Origin: a virus
Reading direction: 5' to 3' (one strand)
IMG/VR virus record: IMGVR_UViG_3300006162_000021
Location: 1 to 45,951 of that record
Length of the DNA: 45,951 nucleotides
Shown: piece after piece, positions 24,797-31,830 of the stretch
How the letters are laid out: the number at the start of each line of letters is the position of its first letter
Numbering within the stretch: the first letter of the stretch is position 1
The notes under the pieces: generated by a model
What the model was told of the DNA's origin: nothing
The model's input: only the letters and a program-made list of their open reading frames with translations
The model's database searches: none
Program-made: the position numbers and the translations under genes

Positions 24797-25789
24797 ATGG
24801 ACGAACTACTCAAAAAATTGTTGGCCGCAGATTTGCTAACAGAAGAGACAAAGAAGGAACTCGAGTCAGCTGTAAAGAAGCAACTCGAAGAAGCTGTAAC
24901 GAAGGCTAAGGACGAAGCAGCTGCTGATGTCCGTGCTCAGTTGCACGAGCAGTGGATCAACGAACGTGATGCATTGATCTCAGCTCTTGACGACAAAGTA
25001 TCAGCATTCCTTATGACAGAAATGAAAGAGTTGCGTGACGACATCGAGCGTTTCCGTGATCTTGAAGCAGAATATGCAGAGAAGCTAGTTGAAACAAAGT
25101 CAGAAATGGCATCCCAGCTAAAGTCTGATATGGCACAACTAGTTGAGAAGCTTGATGCATTCTTGGAAGTTCGTTTGACAGCAGAAGTTGATGAGCTCCG
25201 CGAAGACATCACAGAAGTTCGTAAGAATGATTTCGGTCGTAAGATTTTCGAAGCATTCATCAGCGAATACAAGAAGTTTGCAGCAGACGACGATTCTATC
25301 GAAGGTCGTTTGAATGAGACAGAAACAAAGTTGGAAACAACTGTTGCTAAGTTGACAGAAACACAGAAGGAACTTTCAGGTCTCCGTCGTGCCAAGAAGT
25401 TGAGCGAAGTTCTTGCTCCACTATCTGGTCGCTCACGTGAAGTTATGGAAGCAATTCTGAAGAACGTCAATACAGAACAACTAGATGAAGCATATAAGAC
25501 ATATATTGGTCGTGTTATTAAGGAGTCCGCTCCAACAGAAACGACAAAAGAAGTAATCAAAGAAGCAAAAGCAGCCCCAGCCACACCAGCAGAGAAGGAA
25601 AAAGCAGCAAAGTCAGCCAAAGTACTAGCTGAAGGTGATAAGAAGGTTACTAAGGGCGTCGTCAAGAGTGGCGACAAGCGAGTTGAGCTTGATGAGCAAG
25701 CAAGGCTCGAGGAATCAACACCATCAAATACAGGTCTAAACGAAGCTCTTGAGTGGGCACGTAAGATCGGTGGCGTTGTTCGTCAGTAA
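24797..25789 (+). CDS. gp22: Prohead core scaffold gp22-like
   Basis: This 330-residue protein (T4 gp22 is 269) is almost entirely charged helix and coiled coil, with a conserved-looking RKNDFGRKIFEAFISEYKKF segment (about residues 147-165) that I associate with gp22. A Lys/Ala/Pro-rich linker near residues 260-290 precedes the C-terminal EALEWARKIGGVVRQ. Several L-x-E sites offer gp21 cleavage. It forms the core around which gp23 assembles. TAGGAG lies 6 bases before ATG. It lies directly upstream of the capsid gene, as in T4. Confidence 0.9.
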   Translation: MDELLKKLLAADLLTEETKKELESAVKKQLEEAVTKAKDEAAADVRAQLHEQWINERDALISALDDKVSAFLMTEMKELRDDIERFRDLEAEYAEKLVETKSEMASQLKSDMAQLVEKLDAFLEVRLTAEVDELREDITEVRKNDFGRKIFEAFISEYKKFAADDDSIEGRLNETETKLETTVAKLTETQKELSGLRRAKKLSEVLAPLSGRSREVMEAILKNVNTEQLDEAYKTYIGRVIKESAPTETTKEVIKEAKAAPATPAEKEKAAKSAKVLAEGDKKVTKGVVKSGDKRVELDEQARLEESTPSNTGLNEALEWARKIGGVVRQ

Positions 25790-25822
25790 CTAGATTTTCA
25801 CAATCAGTAAAAGGAAACTAAA

Positions 25823-27277
25823 ATGAACGAAATTTTTGAAAACTGGGGCGAAGTTAAGACAGCCCTTCTAGATGGTCTAACACCACAGCAAGCTAAGGTT
25901 GTTGCTCCATTGCTAGAAAACCAAAAGAATCAGCTATTGGCTGAAACAGCAGCTGCTGGCGCAGTGTCCGCAAACGACATCGCTGGCTTCCGTAAGATTT
26001 TGATCCCAATGATCCGTCGTATTATCCCAGGCACGATCGCAACTGAACTCGTTGGCGTACAGCCAATGACAGGTCCAGTCGGCTTGGTATACACGATGCG
26101 TTACAAGTACGGTGAGACAGTCAACGTTCCAGCAGCAGGTACAGCTGGCAACCCATTTGGCGCCTTCCCAACAGGTAACGACGGTGCAATCACAGCTGGC
26201 AACGAATTGTTTGGTAACAATCCAGTTCTACGTCAGTTCTATTCATCACAAGCTGGTTCAGTCGTTGGTACATCCAATGCACAAGTTCCAGGTGCATCAG
26301 GTATTCACGATGCAGGTGATACGACAGGCACAATCGATCCAAACGCAAATCCAGGTGCATGGCCATCAAGCTTGCCAGCTTATAACACAAGCAACTTTGG
26401 TCCATATAGCTCAACGCCAGGTGGTTTGACATCAGGTTCATTGTACGGTGGTTCAGGTTCCTATCTTGAAGGTTCCGGTGGTCGTACAGTTAAGCTTGAA
26501 GTTGTATCACAAGCTGTTGAAGCTGGTACACGTAAGTTGCAAGCAGGTTGGACAGTCGAAGCAATGCAAGACTTGAAGAGCCAGCACGGTCTTGATCTTG
26601 AGTCAGAATTGACACAAGTCGTTTCCGCAGAAATCGTTCAGGAAATCGATGCAGAAATCATCGCCGATTTGATCGCTTTGGCAGGTACAGTCTCCGCATA
26701 CGACTATTCCACAGTTGCTACAGTTGGTTATCAGCCAGCATACTTGGGTGACCGTTTTGCTAACTTGGGCGTTGTTATTAACGCAGTAGCAAATGAAATC
26801 GGCCGCAAGACACGTCGTGGTGTAGGTAACTACATCGTCGTGTCTCCAATGGTTGTTTCCATTCTTCAATCCGCTGCTAAGTCAGTGTTTGCTCCAGCTG
26901 TTTCCGGTTCATTCAAGGGCCCAAACAACACAATGTTGGTTGGTACATTGAACGGTTCCATCAAGGTATACAGCTACTTGTTCAACCAAGTATCGACATT
27001 TGCAGGTCCAGGCGGTGTTCCACCAGGTGGTGCACAGTCAGACACAATCTTGGTCGGTTACAAGGGCGGCAACGGTGAGACGGATACAGGTTACTTCTAC
27101 TGCCCATACATCCCATTGATGTCAAGCGGTGTTGTTATCAACCCAACAACGTTCCAACCAGTCATCTCCTTGATGACACGTTATGGTAAGACAGCATTTA
27201 CTGCAACCCAGTCTTCTTTGGGCAACAGTGCTGACTACTACGGCAAGATCAACCTCGCAAACTTCAACTTTGCTTAA
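25823..27277 (+). CDS. gp23: Major capsid protein gp23-like
   Basis: This 484-residue protein (T4 gp23 is 521) has the gp23 start (WGEVKTALLDGLTPQQAKVV) and the block AGFRKILIPMIRRIIPGTIA followed by VGVQPMTGPVGLVYTMRYKY. A gp21 site LLAE-T at residues 38-42 would release a 41-residue delta piece, as in T4 where 65 residues are removed. The Gly/Ser/Asn-rich insert at about residues 110-220 may form the surface-exposed domain. AAAGGA precedes ATG. It is co-transcribed with gp22 and ended by a strong terminator. Confidence 0.95.
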   Translation: MNEIFENWGEVKTALLDGLTPQQAKVVAPLLENQKNQLLAETAAAGAVSANDIAGFRKILIPMIRRIIPGTIATELVGVQPMTGPVGLVYTMRYKYGETVNVPAAGTAGNPFGAFPTGNDGAITAGNELFGNNPVLRQFYSSQAGSVVGTSNAQVPGASGIHDAGDTTGTIDPNANPGAWPSSLPAYNTSNFGPYSSTPGGLTSGSLYGGSGSYLEGSGGRTVKLEVVSQAVEAGTRKLQAGWTVEAMQDLKSQHGLDLESELTQVVSAEIVQEIDAEIIADLIALAGTVSAYDYSTVATVGYQPAYLGDRFANLGVVINAVANEIGRKTRRGVGNYIVVSPMVVSILQSAAKSVFAPAVSGSFKGPNNTMLVGTLNGSIKVYSYLFNQVSTFAGPGGVPPGGAQSDTILVGYKGGNGETDTGYFYCPYIPLMSSGVVINPTTFQPVISLMTRYGKTAFTATQSSLGNSADYYGKINLANFNFA

Positions 27278-27310
27278 TCCACAAAGTTAGTTTTGAGAGT
27301 GCAGTACAAG

Positions 27311-27340
27311 AAGGGAGCAGAAATGCTCCCTTTCTTTTTG
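27311..27340 (+). terminator. Rho-independent terminator after gp23
   Basis: AAGGGAGCA (27311-27319), GAAA tetraloop, TGCTCCCTT, then TCTTTTTG. It separates the high-expression capsid genes from the accessory cluster. Confidence 0.88.
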
Positions 27341-27362
27341 CCTGGTGTAATGTGCTGCTATC

Positions 27363-27370
27363 GATAAATA
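27363..27370 (+). promoter_or_regulatory. Late promoter box GATAAATA for the accessory cluster
   Basis: GATAAATA lies 16 bases before ATG 27386, so a late transcript would have a leader of only about 10 bases. Its last bases form the 5' arm of a hairpin over the ribosome site. Confidence 0.55.
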
Positions 27371-27387
27371 TAGGTGGAGACCTATAT
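27368..27387 (+). promoter_or_regulatory. Hairpin sequestering ribosome site and start codon
   Basis: ATATAGGT (27368-27375) pairs perfectly with ACCTATAT (27380-27387), with GGAG in the 4-base loop and the AUG at the end of the 3' arm. RNA starting at the late promoter (about 27376) would lack the 5' arm. Confidence 0.5.
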
Positions 27388-27691
27388 GAGACAAACTTTC
27401 AAACAATTCCTTGCTGAAGAAACAGATGCAGAAGTAGAGATATATTCTGGCTTGATGGAATACATTAAGAAAGGACTTACGTTTTGGCTCCAGAGATACA
27501 TAACTCAAGCGTTTAATATTAAACTTGGAGAAGGCGATACAATGTATGCTGCAATCGCAACTCTTCGTCGTCATGGTAAAATAAAAGCTAAAGGAAAAGA
27601 TGCTTGGGACAATATTGATATTGGCGATTTTACTATCAATCAACGGATGGCTTACAATGCGATTGTTAAAGTTGGAATGAAATATCTATGA
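27386..27691 (+). CDS. Candidate packaged internal protein A
   Basis: This 101-residue protein begins MRQTFKQFLAEE. The FKQFLAE stretch resembles the T4 capsid-targeting sequence (MKTYQEFIAE) of the injected internal proteins, which gp21 cuts after the Glu. The rest is basic and helical. The C-terminus DFTINQRMAYNAIVKVGMKYL is shared in pattern with the next gene (DFTFAQRQAFNRMVMLGKKYL). I chose ATG 27386 (AGGTGGAG upstream) rather than an in-frame GTG at 27374. Its place right after capsid genes and late promoter fits packaging. The function after injection is unknown. Confidence 0.75.
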   Translation: MRQTFKQFLAEETDAEVEIYSGLMEYIKKGLTFWLQRYITQAFNIKLGEGDTMYAAIATLRRHGKIKAKGKDAWDNIDIGDFTINQRMAYNAIVKVGMKYL

Positions 27692-28005
27692 TCTCATTTA
27701 AACAATTTCTTGCCGAAGCTGATGATCCTATATGGGACGAGCAAATTGTTGATCGTTTAAAATATGTTGCACAAACAGGAATAATTATATCATTGATGGG
27801 TGTAATTGAAAAAGCATTCCCACACCTTTCATTTAGAGAGACACGGGATCCTTGTTGTGCAGCATTACTGCATTTACGTAATATAGGAAAATTAAATATT
27901 CGTTTTGGAGGTAAGCCTTGGTCAAATTTTGATCCGGATGACTTTACATTTGCACAGCGACAAGCATTTAACAGAATGGTAATGTTAGGAAAGAAGTATC
28001 TATGA
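27688..28005 (+). CDS. Candidate packaged internal protein B (paralog of A)
   Basis: This 105-residue protein starts MISFKQFLAEADD, again with a gp21-type LAE site at residues 8-10. It is a diverged copy of the preceding gene: a similar length, a hydrophobic helix in the middle (GIIISLMGVIEKAF versus LTFWLQRYITQAF), an LHLRNIGKL/LRRHGKI pair, and a shared C-terminus. ATGA overlap with gene A suggests coupled translation. Together they look like a tandem duplication. Confidence 0.75.
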   Translation: MISFKQFLAEADDPIWDEQIVDRLKYVAQTGIIISLMGVIEKAFPHLSFRETRDPCCAALLHLRNIGKLNIRFGGKPWSNFDPDDFTFAQRQAFNRMVMLGKKYL

Positions 28006-28337
28006 AACTAAGCTTCAAACAATATCTTGAAAGCAAGGAACAGCTGTGCAAAGCAATAGCTGAAACTCCTGTCGCTGTTAATGAGTATGAAGTTAAGAAA
28101 TATTGTTCGTTGAAAGTCGGTGAGAGTAAAGTTGATGAACAAAATATTTCATTGAAGCCGAAGCATAAAGTGATCATTGAATGGCGTTATGATAATCCTA
28201 ATGATCCAACAGTAATGTCAGTAAAATTTGTTGGTCTTGATCAAGTTGATGAAACATTCACATTTGCAACTTCCTGGACGGGAAAAAAGCTTCAAAAGTG
28301 GCTCCAACGCCACGCGAAAGATAAAAATGAAGTATAA
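28002..28337 (+). CDS. Candidate packaged internal protein C
   Basis: This 111-residue protein starts MKLSFKQYLESKEQ, close to the A/B leader but with YLES in place of FLAE. A gp21-type IAE site occurs at residues 19-21 (KAIAET). The body is a basic, beta-rich domain (HKVIIEWRYDNPNDPTVMSV) followed by a Lys-rich helix. ATGA overlap with gene B. No known fold was recognised. Confidence 0.7.
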   Translation: MKLSFKQYLESKEQLCKAIAETPVAVNEYEVKKYCSLKVGESKVDEQNISLKPKHKVIIEWRYDNPNDPTVMSVKFVGLDQVDETFTFATSWTGKKLQKWLQRHAKDKNEV

Positions 28338-28773
28338 TGAATTATTTGATAAACCACCTGCTCCAGGACAAACAGTTCCACCTTCATATCAATTCTCATC
28401 ATTTTTTCAAACGATGATGCAGATACCAAAACCTATGTATGATGTAAGTGCAGATATACCGGGACATCAACGTATTGAGAGTATAATCAGCAAGCTACAA
28501 GACGTGTATCGAATTGAACGCAACGAGGCGTTAGATGTGTGGGATGCTGTTGTTGCAACATTAGCAAAACGACTCGTCGCTCATGGAAAAGAAAAACAAG
28601 CCTCAAATTTGCTAACGTGGAAAAAGAAAAGATTTATTACACAACCAGCTGTTGATTCTTTGGATACAGCATTAGATGCTCACCAAGGAGTTGTTGATGC
28701 AGATATTGCAGCGCGTGTAATGCGAATGGCTTACAATCAGCTATTAAAGGCTGGAATACGAGCAATAAAATGA
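28327..28773 (+). CDS. Hypothetical accessory protein with C-terminal RMAYN motif
   Basis: This 148-residue protein begins MKYNELFDKPPAPGQ. I chose ATG 28327, 11 bases inside the previous gene, over an upstream in-frame TTG because the region before it is a shadow of gene C. The helical basic body ends AARVMRMAYNQLLKAGIRAIK, which is shared in pattern with the proteins ending at 27691 and 44608. ATGA overlap at its stop with the next gene. It is possibly another packaged protein, by context. Confidence 0.68.
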   Translation: MKYNELFDKPPAPGQTVPPSYQFSSFFQTMMQIPKPMYDVSADIPGHQRIESIISKLQDVYRIERNEALDVWDAVVATLAKRLVAHGKEKQASNLLTWKKKRFITQPAVDSLDTALDAHQGVVDADIAARVMRMAYNQLLKAGIRAIK

Positions 28774-29396
28774 AGCTAAACGAAACAAGATACAAATACT
28801 TTGGCGGAGGTCGTTATGATCCTGAAACGAATGCACTTCGTCAGGAACTCCTTCACATGGGCGTTAAAGATTTCAAAATAAGAGAAGATAAAACTGTTGA
28901 TCTTGTTAATAATACAACCTGCAATCCTTCATACTCAACAAAAGAATTGATGGTTCAATTTGGAGAATGCCACGGAAACTTTCAAATGACACATAACATG
29001 TTAACAACTTTAAAAGGTTGTCCAACACACGTGTATGGTGAGTTCAATGTTAGCAATACTCAAATAACTTCGTTTGCTTATGCTCCCACGTTTGTAGAAA
29101 CAAATTTCATTGCAATGAATTGTCGTAACTTGAATTCTCTTCATGATATCCACAAGCAAGTGAAACACATCGGAGGATGTTTTTACTTAGCACATCCCGG
29201 TGAACCAAATCGTCTTGGATATTCTCATCCATCGCATATTCTTGGATTGTTGCTAATTAAAGGATTGAAAGAAGTTTGCATAGATAATGGAGCAATTGAT
29301 GACATTATCAACCACCATCTTCAAACAGATCGTGATGTCCATTTAGCACAAGATGAATTAATTGATGCGGGGTTTCGTTGGCAGGCAAAACTATGA
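28770..29396 (+). CDS. Leucine-rich-repeat-like accessory protein
   Basis: This 208-residue protein starts MKLNETRYKYFGGG. Residues about 65-125 hold two to three repeats of the type F-x-x-x-x-N-x-L/I-T-x-L/F (NFQMTHNMLTTLKGCPTHVY, then FNVSNTQITSFAYAPTFVE). These resemble the short leucine-rich repeats common in large phage and protist-associated proteins. The C-terminal part is helical. A protein-interaction role is inferred. It belongs to the ATGA-coupled accessory operon behind the capsid gene. Confidence 0.7.
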   Translation: MKLNETRYKYFGGGRYDPETNALRQELLHMGVKDFKIREDKTVDLVNNTTCNPSYSTKELMVQFGECHGNFQMTHNMLTTLKGCPTHVYGEFNVSNTQITSFAYAPTFVETNFIAMNCRNLNSLHDIHKQVKHIGGCFYLAHPGEPNRLGYSHPSHILGLLLIKGLKEVCIDNGAIDDIINHHLQTDRDVHLAQDELIDAGFRWQAKL

Positions 29397-30040
29397 AGCT
29401 GAAAGAACTTTTAGAAAGTGCTATTAAACCTACTTCAAAGCAAGTTGCTTCTGCTCTTGCATATGTCAAGCAGTATGTTCCATATCACAGCGTTCGACAT
29501 GCATCAGCAACAATGGCAAAGAACGTAACTGATCCTGATGTCGTTGAACGTTTAAAATATTGCTATCAACTTCTTCGAGCTGCAGATCCAACGTTAGGAA
29601 TTAGTTCAATACCAGTTCAGTTTCTAACATATGATATGTGCGTACAGGATGTTAAAAAAGCATGGCAGATGTTTGAGTATGTTCCTTACAAGTTTATCAC
29701 ACAAGAAATTTGCGAACTGGCTATTGAAGGAAACGGTAGTGCACTATCGTGGGTTCCTGATAATTTTCAAACGCCAGAGATGGTTGAACGAGCAGTTGAA
29801 GAGGATCCTAGTGTAATACAAGATGTTAAACCAAGTTTAGTAACAAGAGACTTGTGCCTATTAGCTGTTGAAAGAAATGGTTTAGTGCTTGAATTTATTC
29901 CTGATCGGTATAAAGAAGATCCTGAAATTTGTGTTCAAGCTGTCCTCTGTGATCGCAGTGCAATGTCACATGTTCCATATCTTATGAGGAATGAAGTTTC
30001 ACATCTTGTAAAACAACATCAACAAACATATTCAGGATAA
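29393..30040 (+). CDS. DUF4116-like repeat protein
   Basis: This 215-residue protein begins MKLKELLESAIKPT. From about residue 90 to 200 it has at least three helical repeats of the form L/C-x-x-A-x-x-x-x-G-x-x-L-x-x-V/I-P-x-x-x (LAIEGNGSALSWVPDNF, LAVERNGLVLEFIPDRY). The repeat matches my memory of DUF4116, a module found in secreted effectors and large-virus proteins. I use ATG 29393 (ATGA overlap) rather than an upstream TTG. A role as an injected effector is speculative. Confidence 0.7.
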   Translation: MKLKELLESAIKPTSKQVASALAYVKQYVPYHSVRHASATMAKNVTDPDVVERLKYCYQLLRAADPTLGISSIPVQFLTYDMCVQDVKKAWQMFEYVPYKFITQEICELAIEGNGSALSWVPDNFQTPEMVERAVEEDPSVIQDVKPSLVTRDLCLLAVERNGLVLEFIPDRYKEDPEICVQAVLCDRSAMSHVPYLMRNEVSHLVKQHQQTYSG

Positions 30041-30052
30041 CGTTGGGCAGCG

Positions 30053-30081
30053 TTGATCTCCAATGGGGTGTTGTATAGAAT
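30053..30081 (+). promoter_or_regulatory. Sigma70-like promoter inside the late block
   Basis: -35 TTGATC (30053-30058), 17-base spacer, -10 TAGAAT (30076-30081). It is placed before ATG 30108, where no late box exists. Confidence 0.4.
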
Positions 30082-30107
30082 GGCTACCTCTACTACGGGG
30101 AGCAACA

Positions 30108-30731
30108 ATGTACAATCTCAATCAAAAGGCTATTGCATTATCTCAAGACGGAATTGTCAAGTTTGCAAAATTGACCTCATTACGTCAAAATCCAATTGAA
30201 ATGAAATGGGTTCAAGATGAACTCGATGTTATCTTCTTCCTGGGAATCGTCAAGGATAAATTCCGCCAGACTCTCCCTATGATGGGGAAGACGAAGTACA
30301 AAGGGACTACTGAGTTCGATTTTATCCGCGATGTCAAGGAAGAAATTGAAGAAGTATTGTTCGGTGGTCGTGAAAAGCGTGACCAGCTGTTGAACAAGAA
30401 GCGTTACCTTATGATGTATCACCTCGTTATTGAACCTATCATTGACTTGTTTCAAGGTCTTTCGCATCAAGAAGCTGTTATCCACGCCGACACAATTATC
30501 GATGCTGTGATCGAACGGATCAAGGATTGCGATGCTGTTGCTTCATACGACGATGCGCTCGTATGTCGTGAAATTGTTCGTAAGCAAATTGAAGTTCGTG
30601 AAGAAGCGCGTCGTATTGCGGCTTCAAAGCGTCGTCGTAATGTCAAGAAGAAAGATCCAGTTAAGGAGCTGCTCAGTGAAATTGCTGTCGAACCTGTGGA
30701 CGAAGTTGTCGAACCTTTGGTTTTCGAATAG
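30108..30731 (+). CDS. Hypothetical charged helical protein
   Basis: This 207-residue protein starts at ATG 30108, which has GGGGAG 6 bases upstream; an in-frame ATG at 30063 lacks a ribosome site and overlaps the promoter. It is helical, with a basic segment near residues 163-187 (RRIAASKRRRNVKKKDP) and an acidic end. Nucleic-acid or polymerase binding is possible but no family was recognised. Its codon use is more G/C-rich than the preceding accessory genes, and it has its own sigma70-like promoter, so it may be an early gene inserted among late genes. Confidence 0.75.
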   Translation: MYNLNQKAIALSQDGIVKFAKLTSLRQNPIEMKWVQDELDVIFFLGIVKDKFRQTLPMMGKTKYKGTTEFDFIRDVKEEIEEVLFGGREKRDQLLNKKRYLMMYHLVIEPIIDLFQGLSHQEAVIHADTIIDAVIERIKDCDAVASYDDALVCREIVRKQIEVREEARRIAASKRRRNVKKKDPVKELLSEIAVEPVDEVVEPLVFE

Positions 30732-31026
30732 ATTTGTTCAACGTATTATTGAGATATGGGAGGCGACGGATGAGCCAATCAATCCGTCGTCTATTCCTCA
30801 CGTCACTGTTTCTCTCACTCCAAAAGAGATAAAGATGCACAAACACTGGACGATGTGTATGAAATTATATCGTTCAAAACAAGGAGCATACTGGACAACA
30901 CAAGATGAGACACAAATAGAGCATGCAAAGTATGTTAGGCAAAGAGTAGAAGAGCAAGACAATGATGCAATGATACGAAGAGTGTCGAGATACGTTACTG
31001 AAAGAAATGCAAAAAGGAAAATGTAA
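30706..31026 (+). CDS. Small paralog family member 1
   Basis: The protein would be 106 residues if TTG 30706 is used, or 63 from ATG 30835. I favour the longer form because its N-terminus (NRFVQRIIEIWEATDEP) lines up with that of member 3 (FTKLKNWWRKFREP). The core KHWTMCMKLYRSKQG ... DETQIEHAKYVRQR fits a four-member family pattern (K-H-x-M, L-Y, then D/E-x-E/D-Q and H-x-x-Y-A). The start is uncertain. The stop overlaps the next ATG (TAATG). No function is known. Confidence 0.5.
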   Translation: MSNLWFSNRFVQRIIEIWEATDEPINPSSIPHVTVSLTPKEIKMHKHWTMCMKLYRSKQGAYWTTQDETQIEHAKYVRQRVEEQDNDAMIRRVSRYVTERNAKRKM

Positions 31027-31295
31027 TGACTTTCGGTTCGTTTCCTATTCCAAAACAACTTACTATACGTGAGAAATTTTCTTCTTTGTTTAAGAAGAAA
31101 GAATCTCTCCCAACACAGAAACAATATAAACACGCTATGATGGTTCGTCGGTTGTATGAATTTGAAAATCGTACAACTAGCATTACGCTCGGAAAGCCAT
31201 CAAATGATCAAGAACAATACAATCATCTTGAATATGCTAATGATATATTTCGTCGATATAAAATAACGTCAAGAGACTGGGCAGGTCCAAAATGA
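31026..31295 (+). CDS. Small paralog family member 2
   Basis: This 89-residue basic protein contains YKHAMMVRRLYEFENR and DQEQYNHLEYANDIFRR, the clearest version of the family motif. It starts with TAATG overlap and ends with ATGA overlap, so the family is read as one coupled unit. No homology to known families was recognised. Confidence 0.68.
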   Translation: MTFGSFPIPKQLTIREKFSSLFKKKESLPTQKQYKHAMMVRRLYEFENRTTSITLGKPSNDQEQYNHLEYANDIFRRYKITSRDWAGPK

Positions 31296-31591
31296 TATTC
31301 ACTAAACTTAAAAACTGGTGGAGAAAGTTTCGTGAGCCGCTACAGCTGCAATCACTCAGTTTGAGTCAGCACGATGCCAATGAGCCATATAATACATATA
31401 AGCTTCGTAAGCGTCAAAAGAAGCTCAAGCATTCAATGATTGTTCAGCAGCTCTATGGAAATAATTTTCGAAGCGATCAAGCTTGCGGTGGTTTTCGAGG
31501 ATACAACATTCTTGATGACGATCAAGCAAAACACTATGATGAATGCTGCCATTATCCAATACGATCATCAACAGCAAACGACGATTTATGA
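31292..31591 (+). CDS. Small paralog family member 3
   Basis: This 99-residue protein has a Trp-rich basic start (MIFTKLKNWWRKFREPL), then KLKHSMIVQQLYGNNF and DDDQAKHYDECCHYP. The second motif has drifted and carries two Cys and several His, which could bind metal (speculative). ATGA overlaps on both sides. Confidence 0.65.
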   Translation: MIFTKLKNWWRKFREPLQLQSLSLSQHDANEPYNTYKLRKRQKKLKHSMIVQQLYGNNFRSDQACGGFRGYNILDDDQAKHYDECCHYPIRSSTANDDL

Positions 31592-31773
31592 CAAAAAGAG
31601 ATAACCAACACAAGCGTTCAATGCACGCTGATTTTGTTGTCAAGATTTATTCATTCAATCCAAAGCGCGATCGCGAGCAAAATGATCACTTAGTATATGC
31701 AAATCACATAAGAAACGAACGCGTTACGCAGATTTTAGCCGAACTTCGTAAGAGACGCACAGACAACAAATAA
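31588..31773 (+). CDS. Small paralog family member 4
   Basis: This 61-residue protein starts MTKRDNQHKRSMHADFVVKI. It contains REQNDHLVYANHIRNER, the family's second motif, but lacks the longer N-terminal part. It uses ATG 31588 (ATGA overlap with member 3). It is the last gene before the late promoter at 31797. Confidence 0.62.
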   Translation: MTKRDNQHKRSMHADFVVKIYSFNPKRDREQNDHLVYANHIRNERVTQILAELRKRRTDNK

Positions 31774-31796
31774 CACTTCTATTCTCGCAACAACCG

Positions 31797-31804
31797 GATA
31801 AATA
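31797..31804 (+). promoter_or_regulatory. Late promoter box GATAAATA for the neck genes
   Basis: GATAAATAC lies 26 bases before ATG 31831. A ribosome-site hairpin follows at once. Confidence 0.6.
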
Positions 31805-31821
31805 CTCGTATAAAATACGAG
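31805..31821 (+). promoter_or_regulatory. Hairpin between late box and ribosome site
   Basis: CTCGTAT (31805-31811) pairs with ATACGAG (31815-31821), whose end overlaps the GAGGAG ribosome site. Late RNA starting near 31810 would lack most of the 5' arm. Confidence 0.5.
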
Positions 31822-31830
31822 GAGTATCAT

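Noticed and set aside
24937-25677. 246-residue antisense ORF opposite gp22
   Set aside because: Ser/Arg-rich shadow produced by the Lys/Glu/Ala codons of the scaffold; no start signal.
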